NCBI RefSeq assembly: GCF_018476525.1
Contig: NZ_JAHCST010000002.1
Location: forward strand, 311,215 to 375,214
DNA: 64,000 bases
DNA from: Acrocarpospora catenulata
Lineage (GTDB): Bacteria > Actinomycetota > Actinomycetes > Streptosporangiales > Streptosporangiaceae
Direction: 5' to 3'
Part shown: piece by piece, positions 11,656-26,600 of the stretch
Layout: the number at the start of each line of letters is the position of its first letter
How positions within the stretch are numbered: position 1 is the stretch's first letter
The notes under the pieces: generated by a model
Database searches by the model: none
What the model saw: only the letters and a program-made list of their open reading frames with translations
Told to the model about the DNA's origin: nothing
Made by a program: the position numbers and the translations under genes

Positions 11656-14600
11656 GGCGCCATCTCCGTCACGATGTGCTCGGCGAGGCTGGCGGGGGTG
11701 GGGTAGTCGAAGATGAGCGTCACCGGCAGCCGCAGCCCCGTCGCCGCGTTCAGCCGGTTACGCAGCTCGACCGTGGTGAGCGAGTCGAAGCCCAGCTCGC
11801 GGAACTCCCGTCCCTCCTCGATCGCGTCCGCCGACGCGTGCCCGAGCACCGCCGCCGCCTGCGACCGCACCAGCTCCACCACCAGCCAGATCTGCTCGGC
11901 CTTCGCCATACCGGCCAGCTGCCGGGACAGCGCCTCGCCCGCGTCGCCAGCCGCCGACCCCGACGCCGCCGTGCGGCGGGTGCCGCGTACCAGCCCGCGG
12001 AACAGCGGCGGGACCAGCTGGGCGGGCATCGGCGGCAGGTTCATCGGGACCGGGAGCACCAGCGGCGAATCCGAGCCGATGGCCGTGTCGAACAGGGCCA
12101 GCCCCTGCTCGGTGGTGATGGGCGGCAGTCCGGCGGCGGTCATCCGCTGGACCTCGGCCTGCGACAAGCTCCCGATCATGCCGCTGGTCTGCGCCCACAA
12201 TCCCCAGGCCAGGGAGAGACCCGGCAGTCCTTGAGCGCGGCGGGTGGCCATCAACGCGTCCAGCCAGACGTTGGCCGCCGCGTAGTTGCCCTGACCGGCG
12301 TTGCCCGTCACACCGGCCAGTGAGGAGAAGACCATGAAGTCGGCCAGGTCCAGGTCCTGGGTCAGCTCGTGCAGGTGCCAGGCGGCGTCCACCTTCGGCC
12401 GCAGCACCGACTCCAGGCCCTCCGGCGTCAGCGACGCGATGGTCCCGTCCGCGAGCACACCCGCGGTGTGGATCACCGCGGTCAGCGGATGCTCGGCGCC
12501 GATTCCCGCCAGCAGCGCCGCCACCTGGTCCCGGTCGGCCACATCGCAGGCGGCGATGGTCACGTGCGCGCCCAGTTCCTGCGCCAGCTCGCGTGCGCCG
12601 GCCGCTTCCAGGCCTCTCCGGCTGACCAGCAGCAGGTGCCGTACGCCGTGCTCGGCCACCAGATGCCGGGCCACCTCCGCGCCCAGACCACCGGTGCCAC
12701 CGGTTATCAGCACGGTGCCTTCCGGGTTCCAGCGGCGCGGCATGGTCAGGACGATCTTGCCGGTGTGGCGGGCCTGGCTCATGAACCGGAACGCCTCACG
12801 GCCCCGGCGCACATCCCACGCCGTGACGGGTAGCGGTCGCAGCTCACCGGTCGCGAACAGCCCTGCCAGCTCGGTCAGGATCTCCCGCAACCGCTCCGGT
12901 CCGGCGTCCATCATGTCGAACCAGTGGTACGTCAGCCCGGGGAACTGCTCCTGGTCACGGATGTCGAGCTTGCCCATCTCGATGAAACGGCCACCCGGAC
13001 GCAGCAGACGCACAGTGGCGTCGATGAACTCGCCGGTCAGCGAGTTGAGGACCACATCGATCCCCCGCCCGCCGAACTTCTCCTCGAACTCCAGGGTGCG
13101 GGAGGAGGCGATGTGATCGTCCGGGATGCCCAGCGAGCGGAGGACGTCCCACTTGGCCGGGCTGGCCGTGACGAACACCTCCACCCCCAGGCGTTGAGCC
13201 AGCTGGATCGCCGCCATGCCCACACCGCCCGCCCCGGCGTGCACCAGCAGTGACTCACCCGGCCGCAACCCGGCCAGATCCATCAGCCCGTAATAGGACG
13301 TCAGGAACGCCACCGGAATCGTCGCCGCCTGCTCGAAGGAGACCCCGTCGGGCACCTTCGCCAGGGCCGTGGCCGCGGCGACGACCACCGGGCCGAACGC
13401 GCCCTCGGCCAGACCCATCACGCGGTCTCCCGGGACCAGGTCCTCCACTCCAGGGCCGACTTCCATGACCACGCCGGCGGCCTCGCTGCCCATCAGACTG
13501 GCCATGTCCTGGTACCAGCCCAGCGCGTTGAGCCCGTCCAGCAGGTCCCGGAAGTTGACGCCCGTCGCGTGTACCGCGACGCGCACCTGTCCGGCTCCCA
13601 GCGGTTCCGCCGCCCTCGGGAAGGGAAGCAGTTCCAGCGCGTCCAGGCTGCCCTTGGCCTGACTGCCCAGCCGCCACGGCACCCCTGCCGGAGGCACCAG
13701 ACCCGCCCCCGACACCAGCGACGCCAACCGCGGCACCCGCACCCCACCGGCACGCAGCGCCACCTGCGGCTCATCGCAGGCCAGCACCCCGGCCAGCACC
13801 GAGCCCGGCAGCTCACCATCGACATCCACCAGGACGAACCGCCCCGGATTCTCCGACTGCGCACTACGGACAAGACCCCACACCGCGGCAGCCGCCAGAT
13901 CGGCGACCGCCTCGCCCTCACCGGCCGAGACCGCGCCGCGCGTCACGAACACCAGCCGCGAGCCCGCCAACCGCTCGTCGGCAAGCCACCCCTGCAAGAG
14001 TTCCAGCGCCGAAGCGGTCACCTGATGCGCGCAGGCCACCGCGTCCCCGGCCGGATCGGTCACGATCCCGGCCAGCACCACACCCGGCACCGGATCCGCT
14101 TCGGCCAGCGCCGACAGATCCGGATGAACCTCGGCCTGCTCCGTGGCAAGACCCAGCGGGTCGGGGCCGACCACCGCCACCGGCACCGGATCGGCCTCCG
14201 GAAGATCCGAAAGCGCGGCCCATTCCAGCCGGAACAGCCCGTCTCCCATCGTCGCCTGGCCACCGGCCGCGGTTGCGAGCTGATCCGCCGAGAACGAACG
14301 CAGCGCCAGCGACCGCGCCGACACCACCGGCGCGCCCGCCGCGTCCACCGCCACCAGCTCCACCGAGTCGGCGGCGGTGCGGACCAGCCGGACCCGCAAC
14401 ACCGACGCTCCCACGGCCTCCAGGGACACCCCGGTCCAGGAGAACGGCACCAGGCCACCCCCGGAATCGTCGAGCCCGGCGAAGGCCACCACGTGCAACG
14501 CCGCGTCCAGCAGCGCCGGATGCAACCCGAACGTCCCCGCCTCCGACTGCGCCTGCTCGGGCAACGCGACCTCGGCGAAGACCTCACCGTCAGATCCGCG

Positions 14601-17600
14601 CCAGGCCGCCCGCAGCCCCCGGAACACCGGGCCGTAGTCGAACCCGTCCGCGACCAGGTCCTCGTACAACCCGTCCAGCTCTATCGCGGTCGCGCCCCGT
14701 GGCGGCCAGATCGCGGCGTCGAACGACCCGGCTTCCGCGGAACCGGTCGCGAGCATGCCGGTGGCGTGCCGTACCCACGGGACGTCGTCGGCGGCTTCCG
14801 CCGAGCGAGCGTAGACGTTCACGTTCCGGCGGCCCGACTCGTCGGGCGCGCTCACCGACACCTGCACCGCGACCGCGTCGTCCGCGTTCAGCACCAGCGG
14901 CGCGGTCAGGGTCAGCTCCTCCACCAGGTCACAGCCGACCTGGTCACCCGCCCGGATCGCCAGCTCCAGGAACCCGGTGCCCGGGAAGATCATCATCCCG
15001 GCCACCGCGTGATCGGCCAGCCACGGATGCGACCGCACCGACAGACGGCCGGTCAGCAGCACCCCGTCGGAGTCGGCCAGGCCCACCGCCGCACCCAGCA
15101 GCGGATGACCGGCCACCGCCAGCCCTGCCGCCGCCACGTTACCCACCTGAGACGCCAGCCCCTTGGGCCAGAACCACTGATGCTGGAAGGCGTACGTCGG
15201 CAGGTCCACCCGGCGCCCGCGCGGCAGCAGCGCCCGCCAGTCCACCGCCACCCCGTGCACGTGCAACTCGGCCAGCGCCGTCATCACCGCCGTGTGCTCA
15301 TCCCTGTCCTTACGCAGCGTCGGCACCAGCGCCACATCGGCGTCGGGTACGTCCACCGCGAGGGTGCCGGCGGCCATGGCGGCCAGCACCCCGTCAGGGC
15401 CCAGCTCCAGATAGGCCCGTACGCCCTGAGCGTGCAGCGTGCGGACGCCGTCGGCGAAGCGGACCGCGCCACGGACCTGGTCCACCCAGTAGCCCGGCGA
15501 GCACACCTGCTCGGCCGTGGCCGCCTCCCCGGTAAATGTCGACACGATCGGGATACGCGGCGGGTTGTAGGTGAGCCTGCCGGCCACCGTGCGGAAGTCC
15601 GCCAGCATCGGATCCATCAACGGCGAGTGGAACGCGTGCGACACCCGCAACCGCCGCGTCTTGACCCCGCGCTCCTCCAGCCTGGCGGCGACCTCAAGGA
15701 CCGGCTGCTCGGCCCCGGAGAGCACCAGCGAGGCAGGACCGTTCACCGCCGCGATCGACACCTCATCCGAACGACCGGCCAGCAGGTCGGCGACCTGGTC
15801 TTCCGACGCCTGGACCGCGACCATCGCCCCACCCGCGGGAAGGGCCTGCATCAGCCGCGCCCGGGCTGCCACCAGCGCACACGCGTCGCTCAGTGAGAGC
15901 ACCCCGGCCACATGCGCAGCCGTGATCTCCCCGATCGAATGACCGGCCAGCACCTCCGGCCGCACACCCCACGAGGACACCAACCGGAACAGCGCGGTCT
16001 CCACCGCGAACAGCGCCGGCTGCGCCCACCCCGTCTGGTCCAGCGACTCCGACTCGGTGAACATCACATCGCGCAACGATCCGTCGAGCAGTGGGTCCAG
16101 CTCGGCGATCACCTCGTCCAGAGCCTCGGCGAACACCGGGAAGCGGTCGTACAGCTCCCGGCCCATGCCCGCCCGCTGGCTGCCCTGACCGGTGAACAAC
16201 ACCGCGAGCTTCGGCTCCGTCGCGGCCACGCCGCGCAGCACACCCGCGCCCGGCCGGTCCTCGGTCAGCGCGCCCAGCCCGGCCAGCAGACCATCGCGAT
16301 CACTGGCCAGCACCACCGCACGATGCTCGAACGCCGACCGCGTCGTCGCGAGCGAGAACGCCACATCGGCCAAGGCCGGCTCGTCGTGGGCCGCCACATG
16401 CGCGGCCAGCCGGTCGGCCTGCGCCCGCAGCACCTCTGCCGTACGGGCCGACACCAGCACCGGCACCACCTCGGTGACCGGTTCCCGATCCACCGCACCC
16501 GGCTCGGCCTGCGGTCCTTCCTCCAAGATCACGTGGGCGTTGGTGCCGCTGATCCCGAAGGAGGAGACACCGGCCCTGCGGGGGTGACCGTTCCGGGGCC
16601 ACTCAGCCGGCTCGGTCAGCAGTTCCACCGCGCCCGAGGTCCAGTCCACGTGCGAGGACGGCTCGTCCACGTGCAGCGTCTTGGGCAGCATGCCGTGGCG
16701 CATCGCCAGCACCATCTTGATCACACCGGCGACGCCCGCGGCGGCCTGGGTGTGACCGAAGTTGGACTTGATCGCGCCCACCAGCAGCGGCCGATCCTGC
16801 GGCCGATCCTTGCCGTAGGTCGCCAGCAGCGCCTGCGCCTCGATCGGGTCACCCAGCTTCGTACCCGTGCCGTGCGCCTCCACCGCGTCCACCTCGGACG
16901 GCGACAACCCGGAAACCGCCAGCGCCTGCCGGATCACCCGCTGCTGCGAAGGACCGTTCGGCGCGGTCAGGCCGTTGGACGCGCCGTCCTGGTTGATCGC
17001 CGACCCACGCACCACCGCCAGCACCTCGTGCCCGTTGCGGCGAGCGTCCGACAACCGCTCCAGCACCACCACACCCACGCCCTCGGACCAGGTCGTGCCG
17101 TCGGCGGCGTCGGAGAACGCCTTGCACCGCCCGTCAGGCGACAGGACGCCTTGTGCGCTGAACCCCATGAACCCGAACGGGGTGGTCATCACCGTGACAC
17201 CGCCGGCCAGCGCCAGGCCGCACTCGCCCGAGCGCAGCGCCTGCGCCGCCATGTGCATCGCCACCAGCGACGACGAACAGGCGGTGTCCACCGTCACCGC
17301 CGGACCCTCCAGACCCAGGGTGTACGAGAGACGGCCGGACAGCACGCTGGCCGACATTCCGGTCATGGCATGACCCTGCACATCGGGTGCGGCGTTCATC
17401 ACCAAACTCGCATAGTCCTGGCCGTTGGTGCCGACGAAGACCCCGGTGGAGCTGCCCTTCAGTGAGACGGGGTCGATCCCGGCCCGCTCGACGGCCTCCC
17501 ACACCCCCTCCAGCAGCAACCGCTGCTGCGGGTCCATCGCCAGCGCCTCACGCGGCGAGATCCCGAAGAACCCGGCGTCGAACCCGGCCGCGTCCGCCAG

Positions 17601-20600
17601 GAATCCGCCCTGGATGTCCAGGTCCGTCCCGGAGAGCATGCTCAGGTCCCAGCCACGATCGGCCGGGGCCGGCGAGATCGCGTCCGCACCCTCGGACAGC
17701 AACCGCCACAGACCCTCCGGCGAATCCACCCCACCGGGGAACCGGCAGCTCATCCCCACGATCACGATCGGATCGTTCGTCACCGGCGCCATCGCCGTGG
17801 GCACCACCACATCGGCGCCCTCGCCGAACAACTCGTTCAGGAGGAACTCCGCCAGCACGATCGGCGTCGGGTAGTCGAACACCAGCGTCGTCGGCAACCG
17901 CAGCCCGGTCGCGATGTTCAGCCGGTTACGCAGCTCGACCGCGGTGAGGGAGTCGAAGCCCAGCTCACGGAACTCCCGCCGCGCCTGGACCGCCTCTGCC
18001 GAGGTGTACCCCAGCACCACCGCCGCCTGCGCGCGAACCAGCTCCGTCAGCACCCGGACCTGCTCGGCCTTCGCCAACCCGGCCAGCCGCCGCAGCAGCT
18101 CCCCGTCGCCGTCCACCGGTACGGAGACCGCCGACCGGCGACCCGTACGGACGAGGCCCCGCAGCAGATGCGGCACCTCGGGGAACGTACGCAGAACCGC
18201 GAGTTGCAGCCGCGTCGCCACCACCGCCGCGTGAACCGTCGTGGCGGCCGTCTCGAAGGCCGCCAGGCCCTGCTCGGCCGACAACGCCGGCATGCCCGCC
18301 CGCGCCATCCGGCGCAGCTCGATCGCGCCAAGACCGCCGGTCAGCCCGGTCTCCTGCTCCCACAGGCCCCAGGCCAGCGACAGTCCCGCCAGGCCCCGTG
18401 CCCGGCGCGACTCGGCCAGCGCGTCCAGGAACGCGTTCGCCGCCGCGTAGTTGCCCTGACCGGCGTTGCCCAGCACCCCGGCGAAAGAGGAGAACAGCAC
18501 GAACGCGGCCAGATCCCGGCCCTCGGTCAGCTCGTGCAGGTGCCAGGCGGCGTCCACCTTCGGCCGCAGGACCGTGTCCAGACCCTCCGCCGTCAACGAC
18601 GGAATCGTCCCGTCGGCCAGCACACCAGCGGTGTGCACGACCGCCGTCAGGGGATGACCCGCGTCGATCCCGGCCAGCAACGCCGCGACCTGATCACGAT
18701 CGGCCACGTCACAGGCGACGATCTCGACCTCGGCGCCATGCGCGATCAGCTCCGCCTGCAACTCCAGCGCACCCGGAGCCTCCAGGCCCCGGCGACTGGT
18801 CAGCAGCAGACGCCGTACGCCACGCTCGGCCACCACATGGCGAGCGAACAGCGCACCCAGACCACCGGTCCCGCCGGTGATCAACACCGTGCCATCCGGA
18901 TCCCACGGCCGCTCCACCGTCTCCGCAGGCGTCAGACGCGCCAGACGCGGAACCCGTACCTCGTCCCCGCGTACCGCCACCTGCGGCTCGCCGCAGGCCA
19001 GTACCCCGGCCAGCACCGAGTCAGACAGCTCACCATCGACATCGACCAGCACGAACCGGCCCGGGTTCTCCGAGTGCGCCGACCGCACCAGGCCCCACAC
19101 CGCCGCGGCCGGCAGATCAGTGACCGTCTCGCCGTCGCCCGTCGCCACCGCACCCCGAGTGACCACCACCAGAGGCGAATCAGCGAACCGGTCGTCAGCC
19201 AGCCACCCCTGCAGCAAAGTGAGAACGCGCGCGGTCAGCGCGTGCGCCGCCTCCACCGTCTCACCGTCGGAGGCGACCTCCGTCAGCACCACACCCGACC
19301 CCACCAGGGGCGAGAGATCCGGCGAGTCCAGGTCAAGCACCGTCACCGGCGCCGGGTCGGCTTCCGGCAGACCGCCGACCACGGACCAGTCCACCCGGAA
19401 CAGTTCGTCCCGCCCGGCCCCACGGCCGTCGGAGCCGGCGAGCCGCTCATCGGACATCGGCCGCAGCACCACCGGCCGCGCCGACACCACCGGCGCGCCC
19501 GACCTGTCCACGGCCATCAGCGACACCGAATCGCCATCGGCCCTGGCCAGCCGCACGCGGAGCATCGTTGCCCCACTCGCGTACAGGCGCACCTCACCCC
19601 ACGAGAACGGCAACCGGCCTCGCTCGGCATCGTCCAGCCCGGCGAACGGCACCGTGTGCAACGCCGCGTCCAGCAACGCCGGGTGCAACCCGAACGTCTC
19701 CGCTCCGCTGACCTGCTCCGGCAAGCTCAGCTCGGCGAAGATCTCACCATCAGACCCCCGCCAGGCCGCCCGCAGACCCCGGAACGCCGGACCGTACGCC
19801 AGCCCCTCCTCCGCCATTTCCTCGTAGAACCCGTCCAGCTCGATCGCGGACGCCCCAGCAGGCGGCCACACCGCCGCATCGAACGAACCAGCATCCACAG
19901 CATCGGTCGCGAGCATGCCAGTGGCGTGCAGCACCCACGGCAGGTCATCGGCCGCGTCCGCCGAACGCGCATAGATGTTCACCGGGCGACGGCCTGACTG
20001 CTCCGCAGCCTCGACCCACACCTGCACCGCGACCGCGTCACCCTCGCCCAACAACAGGGGCGTGGTCAGAAGCTCCTCGACCACATCGCAGCCGACCTGG
20101 TCACCCGCCAGGACGGCAAGCTCCACGAACACGCTGCCCGGCACCATCACCGTCCCGGCCACCACGTAGTCGGCCAGCCACGAATGCGACGAGAGCGACA
20201 ACCGCCCCGTCAGCACCACCCCATCGGAATCGGCCCGGGGCATCACCGCGCCCAGCAGCGGATGCCTCGTCGCGTCCAGACCCAGAACACGGACATCACC
20301 GCTCTGCTGGGCGTTGGGCCAGTACCGCTGGTGCTGGAAGGCGTAGGTCGGCAGATCGACCCGGCGTCCACCCGGCAGCACGCTCTTCCAGTCCACCTCG
20401 ATACCGCGGACGAACAGTTCGGCGGCCGAGATCAGCACCCGGTCCAGCCCGCCCTCGTCACGCCGCAAGGTCCCAGTGATCACGGCGTCCACCGCGGCCT
20501 CGTCCACGCATTCGCCGATGCCGATCGTCAGCACCGGGTGCGGGCTCACCTCGACAAACGCCCGGTACCGCTGCTCCAGCAGTTCCCCGACGGCCGGGGC

Positions 20601-23600
20601 GAAGTTGACCGTGTTGCGCAGGTTGTCACACCAGTACGCCGCGTCGAGTTCCGGACCTTCCACCCACTGGCCGGTCACGGTCGACAGCATCGGCACCCGC
20701 ACCGACTGTGGAGCCACCTCCGCCAGGACCTGGGCCAGTTCCGCACCGATCAGATCGACCTGGGCCGAGTGCGAGGCGTAGTCCACCGCGATCCGCCGGA
20801 CCCGCACCTCCTCAGCGGTCAGACGCTCCACCAGCTCCTCGACGGCTCGCAGTTCACCGGCCACCACCACTGAGCGAGGGCCGTTGATCGCCGCGACCGA
20901 CACCCGTCCGTCCCAGCCGGCCAGCCGCTCACGTACCTGCTCGACCGGCAACGGCACCGACGCCATCGCCCCGAGCCCGGCCAGCCGGTCGGCGATCAGA
21001 CGGCTGCGCAACGCCACCACCCGCGCCCCGTCCTGCAACGACAGACCACCCGCGACCACCGCAGCCGCGATCTCACCCTGAGAGTGACCGACCACGGCGT
21101 GGGGCCGAACCCCCAGTGACTCCCAGAGCGCAGCCAACGACACCATCACCGCGAAGGACACCGGCTGGACCACATCCACCCGATCCAGCGAGGGAGCGTC
21201 CTCGGCCTGGCGGATCACGTCCAGCAGCGACCAGTCCACGAACGGCTCAAGCGCAGCCGCGCACTCGGCCATCCGACCGGCGAAGATCGGCGACTCCTCA
21301 AGCAGGGCGGCACCCATGCCCGCCCACTGGGCTCCCTGACCCGGGAACACCCACACCGACTTCCCGACGACGTCGGCCGCACCTCGGACCACATCCGTCG
21401 CCGACTCACCGGACTCGACCGCCGACAGGCCCGCCAGCAGTTCCTGACGGTCACGGCCGACCACCACCGCGCGGTGCTCGAACGCCGACCGTGTCGTCGC
21501 CAGCGAGAACGCGATGTCGGCCAGCCCCAGAGCGGGCTCACCGTTCAGGTGGGACGCGAGACGCCCGGCCTGTGCCCGCAACGCCTGACCTGTCTTCGCC
21601 GACAGCACCCACGGCACGACACCCGGCGCCTGCTCCTCCGGCTCCGCCTCAGGAGTCTCCGGCCCCTGCTCCAAGATCACGTGCGCGTTGGTGCCGCTGA
21701 TCCCGAACGAGGAGACACCGGCCCGGCGCGGGTGACCGTTCTTCTGCCACTCCACCGGCTCGGTCAGCAGTTCCACCGCGCCCGAGGTCCAGTCCACGTG
21801 TGAGGACGGCGTATCGACGTGCAGCGTCTTGGGTAGCACGCCATGCCGGAGAGCCATGACCATCTTGATCACGCCTGCCACGCCCGCGGCGGCCTGGGTG
21901 TGACCGATGTTCGACTTGATCGACCCAAGAAGCAGCGGCCGGTCCTCGTCCCGATTCTGCCCGTAGGTCGCCAGCAGCGCCTGCGCCTCGATCGGGTCAC
22001 CCAGCGTCGTACCGGTCCCGTGCGCCTCGACCGCGTCCACCTCCGCAGGGGAGAGCCCAGCGACGGCCAGTGCCTGGCGGATCACCCGCTGCTGCGACGG
22101 ACCGTTCGGCGCGGTCAGACCGTTGGACGCGCCGTCCTGGTTGACCGCCGAGCCACGCACGATGGCGAGCACCTGGTGGCCGTTACGGCGGGCGTCCGAC
22201 AGCCGCTCCAGCAGCAGCATGCCCACGCCCTCGGAATAGCTGGTGCCGTCCGCCGCGTCAGCGAAGGACTTACACCGGCCGTTGGGGGCCAGCCCGCCCT
22301 GCGCGCTGAAGCCGACGAACACGCCCGGCGAGGCCATCACGGTCACACCGCCGGCCAGCGCCAGATCGCACTCACCCGACCGCAGTGCCTGCGCCGCAAG
22401 GTGCATCGCCACCAGCGACGAAGAACACGCGGTGTCCACCGTCACCGCCGGACCATCCAACCCCAGCGTGTACGAAATACGGCCGGTGACGACGCTTCCC
22501 GCGGTACCGGTGCTGATGAAGCCCATCGCCTCCGGCGGGAGTTCCGTGGCCATCCCGTAGTCGTGATACATCACGCCGGCGAACACGCCCGTGTGGCTGC
22601 CGCGCAGCGAGACCGGGTCGATCCCGGCCCGCTCGACCGCCTCCCAGGACGCCTCCAGCAGCAGCCGCTGCTGCGGGTCCATCGCCAGCGCCTCATGGGG
22701 CGAGATCCCGAAGAAGCCAGGATCGAACTGGGTGGCGCTCTCCAGGAAGCCGCCCTCGAGCACATAGCTGGTGCCCGGGTTATCCCGATCCGGGCTGTAC
22801 AACGCCCCGAGGTCCCAGCCGCGCGTGGTCGGGAACTCGCCGATGCCGTCCCCGCCTTCGGCCACCAACCGCCACAGATCCTCTGGAGAGTTGACCTCGC
22901 CAGGGAAGCGGCACGACATGCCCACGATCACGATGGGGTCGTTGGTTACCGACACTATCGCCGTGGGCACCACCACATCGGCGCCCTCGCCGAACAACTC
23001 GTTCAGGAGGAACTCCGCCAGCGCCACCGGGGTCGGGTAGTCGAACACCAGCGTGGACGGCAACCGCAACCCGGTCGCGGCGTTCAGCCGGTTACGCAGC
23101 TCCACCGCCGTCAGGCTGTCGAAGCCCAGCTCACGGAACTCCCGCCGCACCTCCACCGTCTCGGGCGAGACGTGCCCGAGCACCATGGCCGCCTCGGTGC
23201 GCACCAGGTCCACCATGACCTCGGCGCGCTCGGCCGCCCCCAGGGGAGCCAGCCGATTCAGCAACGTCGCCGCGACCACCGAACCGGACGCCGCCGACCG
23301 CCGACCGGCCCGGACGAGACCTCGCAGCAACGCGGGGACCTCGCCGAAGGCGCGCATCGCGGGCAGATCCATCCGGACGGGAACCAGCACCGCGTGCCCA
23401 AGGGACCCGAGTGCGGTGGCGACATCGAACAGCGCCATGCCTTGCTCGACGGAGAGCGGCGGCATGCCCGTACGGGTGATCCTCCGCATGTCGACATCGC
23501 TCAGCGTGCCGGTCAAGCCGGTGTCCTGAGTCCAGGGACCCCACACCAGCGACAGGGCGGCCAGGCCCTCGGCCCTGCGTGACTGGGCGAGTGCGTCCAA

Positions 23601-26600
23601 GAACGTGTTCGAGGCCGCGTAGTTGGCCTGACCGGGCGAACCCAGGACACCCGACAGCGAGGAGTACAGGATGAACGCCGCGAGGTCCAGGTCCTTGGTG
23701 AGCTCGTGCAGGTGCCAGGCGGCGTCCACCTTGGGACGCAGCACCGCGTCCAGCCGCTCCGGCGTCAGCGAGGGAATCGTGCCGTCATCCAGCACACCGG
23801 CGGTGTGAATGACCGCGGTCAGCGGATGAGCGGCATCCACGCCGGCCAGCAGAGCCGCCACCTGATCCCGGTCGGCCATGTCGCACGCCGCGACCGTGGC
23901 CTCGACGCCGTGCGCGATCAGCTCGGCCTGCAGCTCCACCGCACCCGGAGCCTCCAAGCCCCGGCGACTGGTCAGCAGCAGATGCCGCACCCCGCGCTCG
24001 GCCACCAGATGCCGGGCCAGATGACCGCCCAGGCCACCGGTGCCACCGGTGATCAGGACTGTTCCGTCCGGATTCCATGGCTGTTCCGCCGCCTCCTGCG
24101 CCGGTGCCATGCGGGTCAGGCGCGGGACCCGCACCGTACTCTCACGCACCGCCGCCTGCGGTTCACCGGAGGCCAGCACCACGGCCAGCGACGCCGAGGA
24201 CAGTTCCGCATCGGTGTCGACCAGCACGAACCGGCCCGGGTTCTCCCACTGCGCCGACCGCACCAGACCCCACACCGCGGCAGCCGCCAGATCGGCGACC
24301 ACCTCGCCCTCCCGCGCCTCGACCGCGCCCCGAGTGACGAACACCAGCCGCGAAGCCTCGAACCGCTCATCGGCCAAGCACTGCTGGAGCAGGCCGAGGA
24401 CGTGAGCGACCAGCTCGTGTGTCGACTCCACCACGTTCTCGGCGTCGGCCGACCCGACGGTGACCATGACCACGTCCGGCGCCGGATCCAGCGAGGCGAG
24501 CTCCCCGGTCAGCTCGACCACACTCGTGTCGGCCGCCGGGACCGGCGCCTCCGAGAGCGAGATCCAGTCCAGCCCGAACATGGAGTCCCGCCCGGTCTCC
24601 GGGCCGCTGCCGGCGGCGGCGAGCTGGTCGGCCGAGACCGGCCGCAGCACCAGGGACCGTGCCGACAGCACCGGCTGCCCATTGGCATCCACCACGCTCA
24701 CCGACACGGCGTCCTCGCCCACCTTGGCCAGGTGCACCCGCAGCAGCGCCGCTCCGGTGGCGTACAGGCTCACCTCCTGCCAGGAGAACGGCAGCCGCGT
24801 ACCCGCCGTGGTGTCCAGCCCGGCGAAGGTGACCGCGTGCAGGGCAGCGTCCAGCAGCGCCGGATGCACCCCGAACGCACCGGCGTCCATCTGCGCCTGC
24901 TCCGGCAGAGCGACCTCGGCGAAGACCTCACCGCCGGCGCCCTGCCAGGCCGCCCGCAGGCCCTGGAACACCTCGCCGTAGCCGAGCGGGCTGTCGGCCA
25001 GCAGGTTGTAGAAGCCGTCCAGCGCGATCGCGGTCGCGCCGACCGGCGGCCACACCGTCGCGTCGAACGGTGCGGCGGTCCGCGCTTGGGTGGCGAGCGT
25101 GCCGGTGGCATGCCGTACCCAGGGCACATCGTCACCGGCCTCCGCCGGACGGGAGAAGACGCTCACGCTCCGGCGGCCGGTCTCCTCCGGGGCGCCCACC
25201 GCGATCTGCACCGCGACCGCGTCGCCCTCGGTGAGAACCAGTGGAGCCGCCAGCGTCAGTTCCTCCACCAGGTCGCAGCCGACCTGATCGCCCGCCTGGA
25301 TCGCCAGCTCAAGGAATCCGGTGCCCGGGAAGAACACCATCCCGGCCACCTTGTGGTCGGCCAGCCACGGATGCGACGACAGCGACAACCGCCCGGCCAG
25401 CACGACCCCGCCGGAATCGGCCAGGCCCATGGTGGCGCCCAGCAGCGGATGGCGCACCGCCGCCAGTCCCGCCGCGGATACGTTCCCCATGCTCATACCG
25501 ACACCAGCGGACCAGTACCGGTGGCGCTGGAAGGCGTAGGTGGGCAGGTCCACCTGGCGTCCGCCGGTCAGTACCGCCCGCCAGTCCACCGCGATGCCAC
25601 GGACGAACAGCTCGGCGGCCGAGACCAGGACACGGTCCAGCCCGCCCTCGTCACGACGCAGCGTCCCGGAAATCACCGCATCCACTGCGGCCTCGTCCAC
25701 GCATTCGCCGATGCCGATCGTCAGCACCGGGTGCGTGCTCACCTCGACAAACGCCCGGTACCGCTGCTCCAGCAGCTGCCCGATCGCTGGGGCGAAGTTG
25801 ACCGTGTTGCGCAGGTTGTCACACCAGTACCCCGCGTCGAGTTCCGGCCCCTCCACCCACTGGCCGGTCACGGTCGACAGCATCGGCACCCGCACCGCGC
25901 GCGGAGCCACTTCCGCCAGGACCTGGGCCAGTTCCTCACCGATCAGATCGACCTGAGCCGAATGCGAGGCATAGTCCACCGTGATACGGCGAACCCGCAC
26001 CCCATCCTCGGTCAGACGCTCCACCAGCTCCTCGACGGCTTGCACCTCACCGGCCACCACCACCGAATTCGGGCCGTTGACCGCCGCGACCGACACCCGC
26101 CCATCCCAGGACGACAGCCGTTCCCACACCTGCTCGGCCGGCAGCGCCACCGAGGCCATCGCCCCGAGCCCGGCCAGCCGGTCGGCGATCAAGCGGCTGC
26201 GCAACGCCACCACCCGGGCGCCGTCCTGCAACGACAGACCGCCCGCGACTACCGCGGCGGCGATCTCGCCCTGAGAGTGGCCGATCACCGCGTCAGGACG
26301 GATCCCCAGGGACTCCCAGACCGCAGCCAGGGAGACCATCACCGCGAACGACACCGGTTGGACCACATCCACCCGATCCAACGACGGAGCGTCCTCGGCC
26401 TGCCGGATCACATCCAGCAGCGACCAGTCCACGAACGGCTCCAGCGCCGCCGCACACTCCGCCATCCGACCCGCGAAGACCGGCGACTCCTCAAGCAGGG
26501 CGGCACCCATGCCCGCCCACTGGGCTCCCTGACCCGGGAACACCCACACCATCCGGCCGTCCACATCGGACACGCCCAGGACCACACCCGTCGCCGACTC

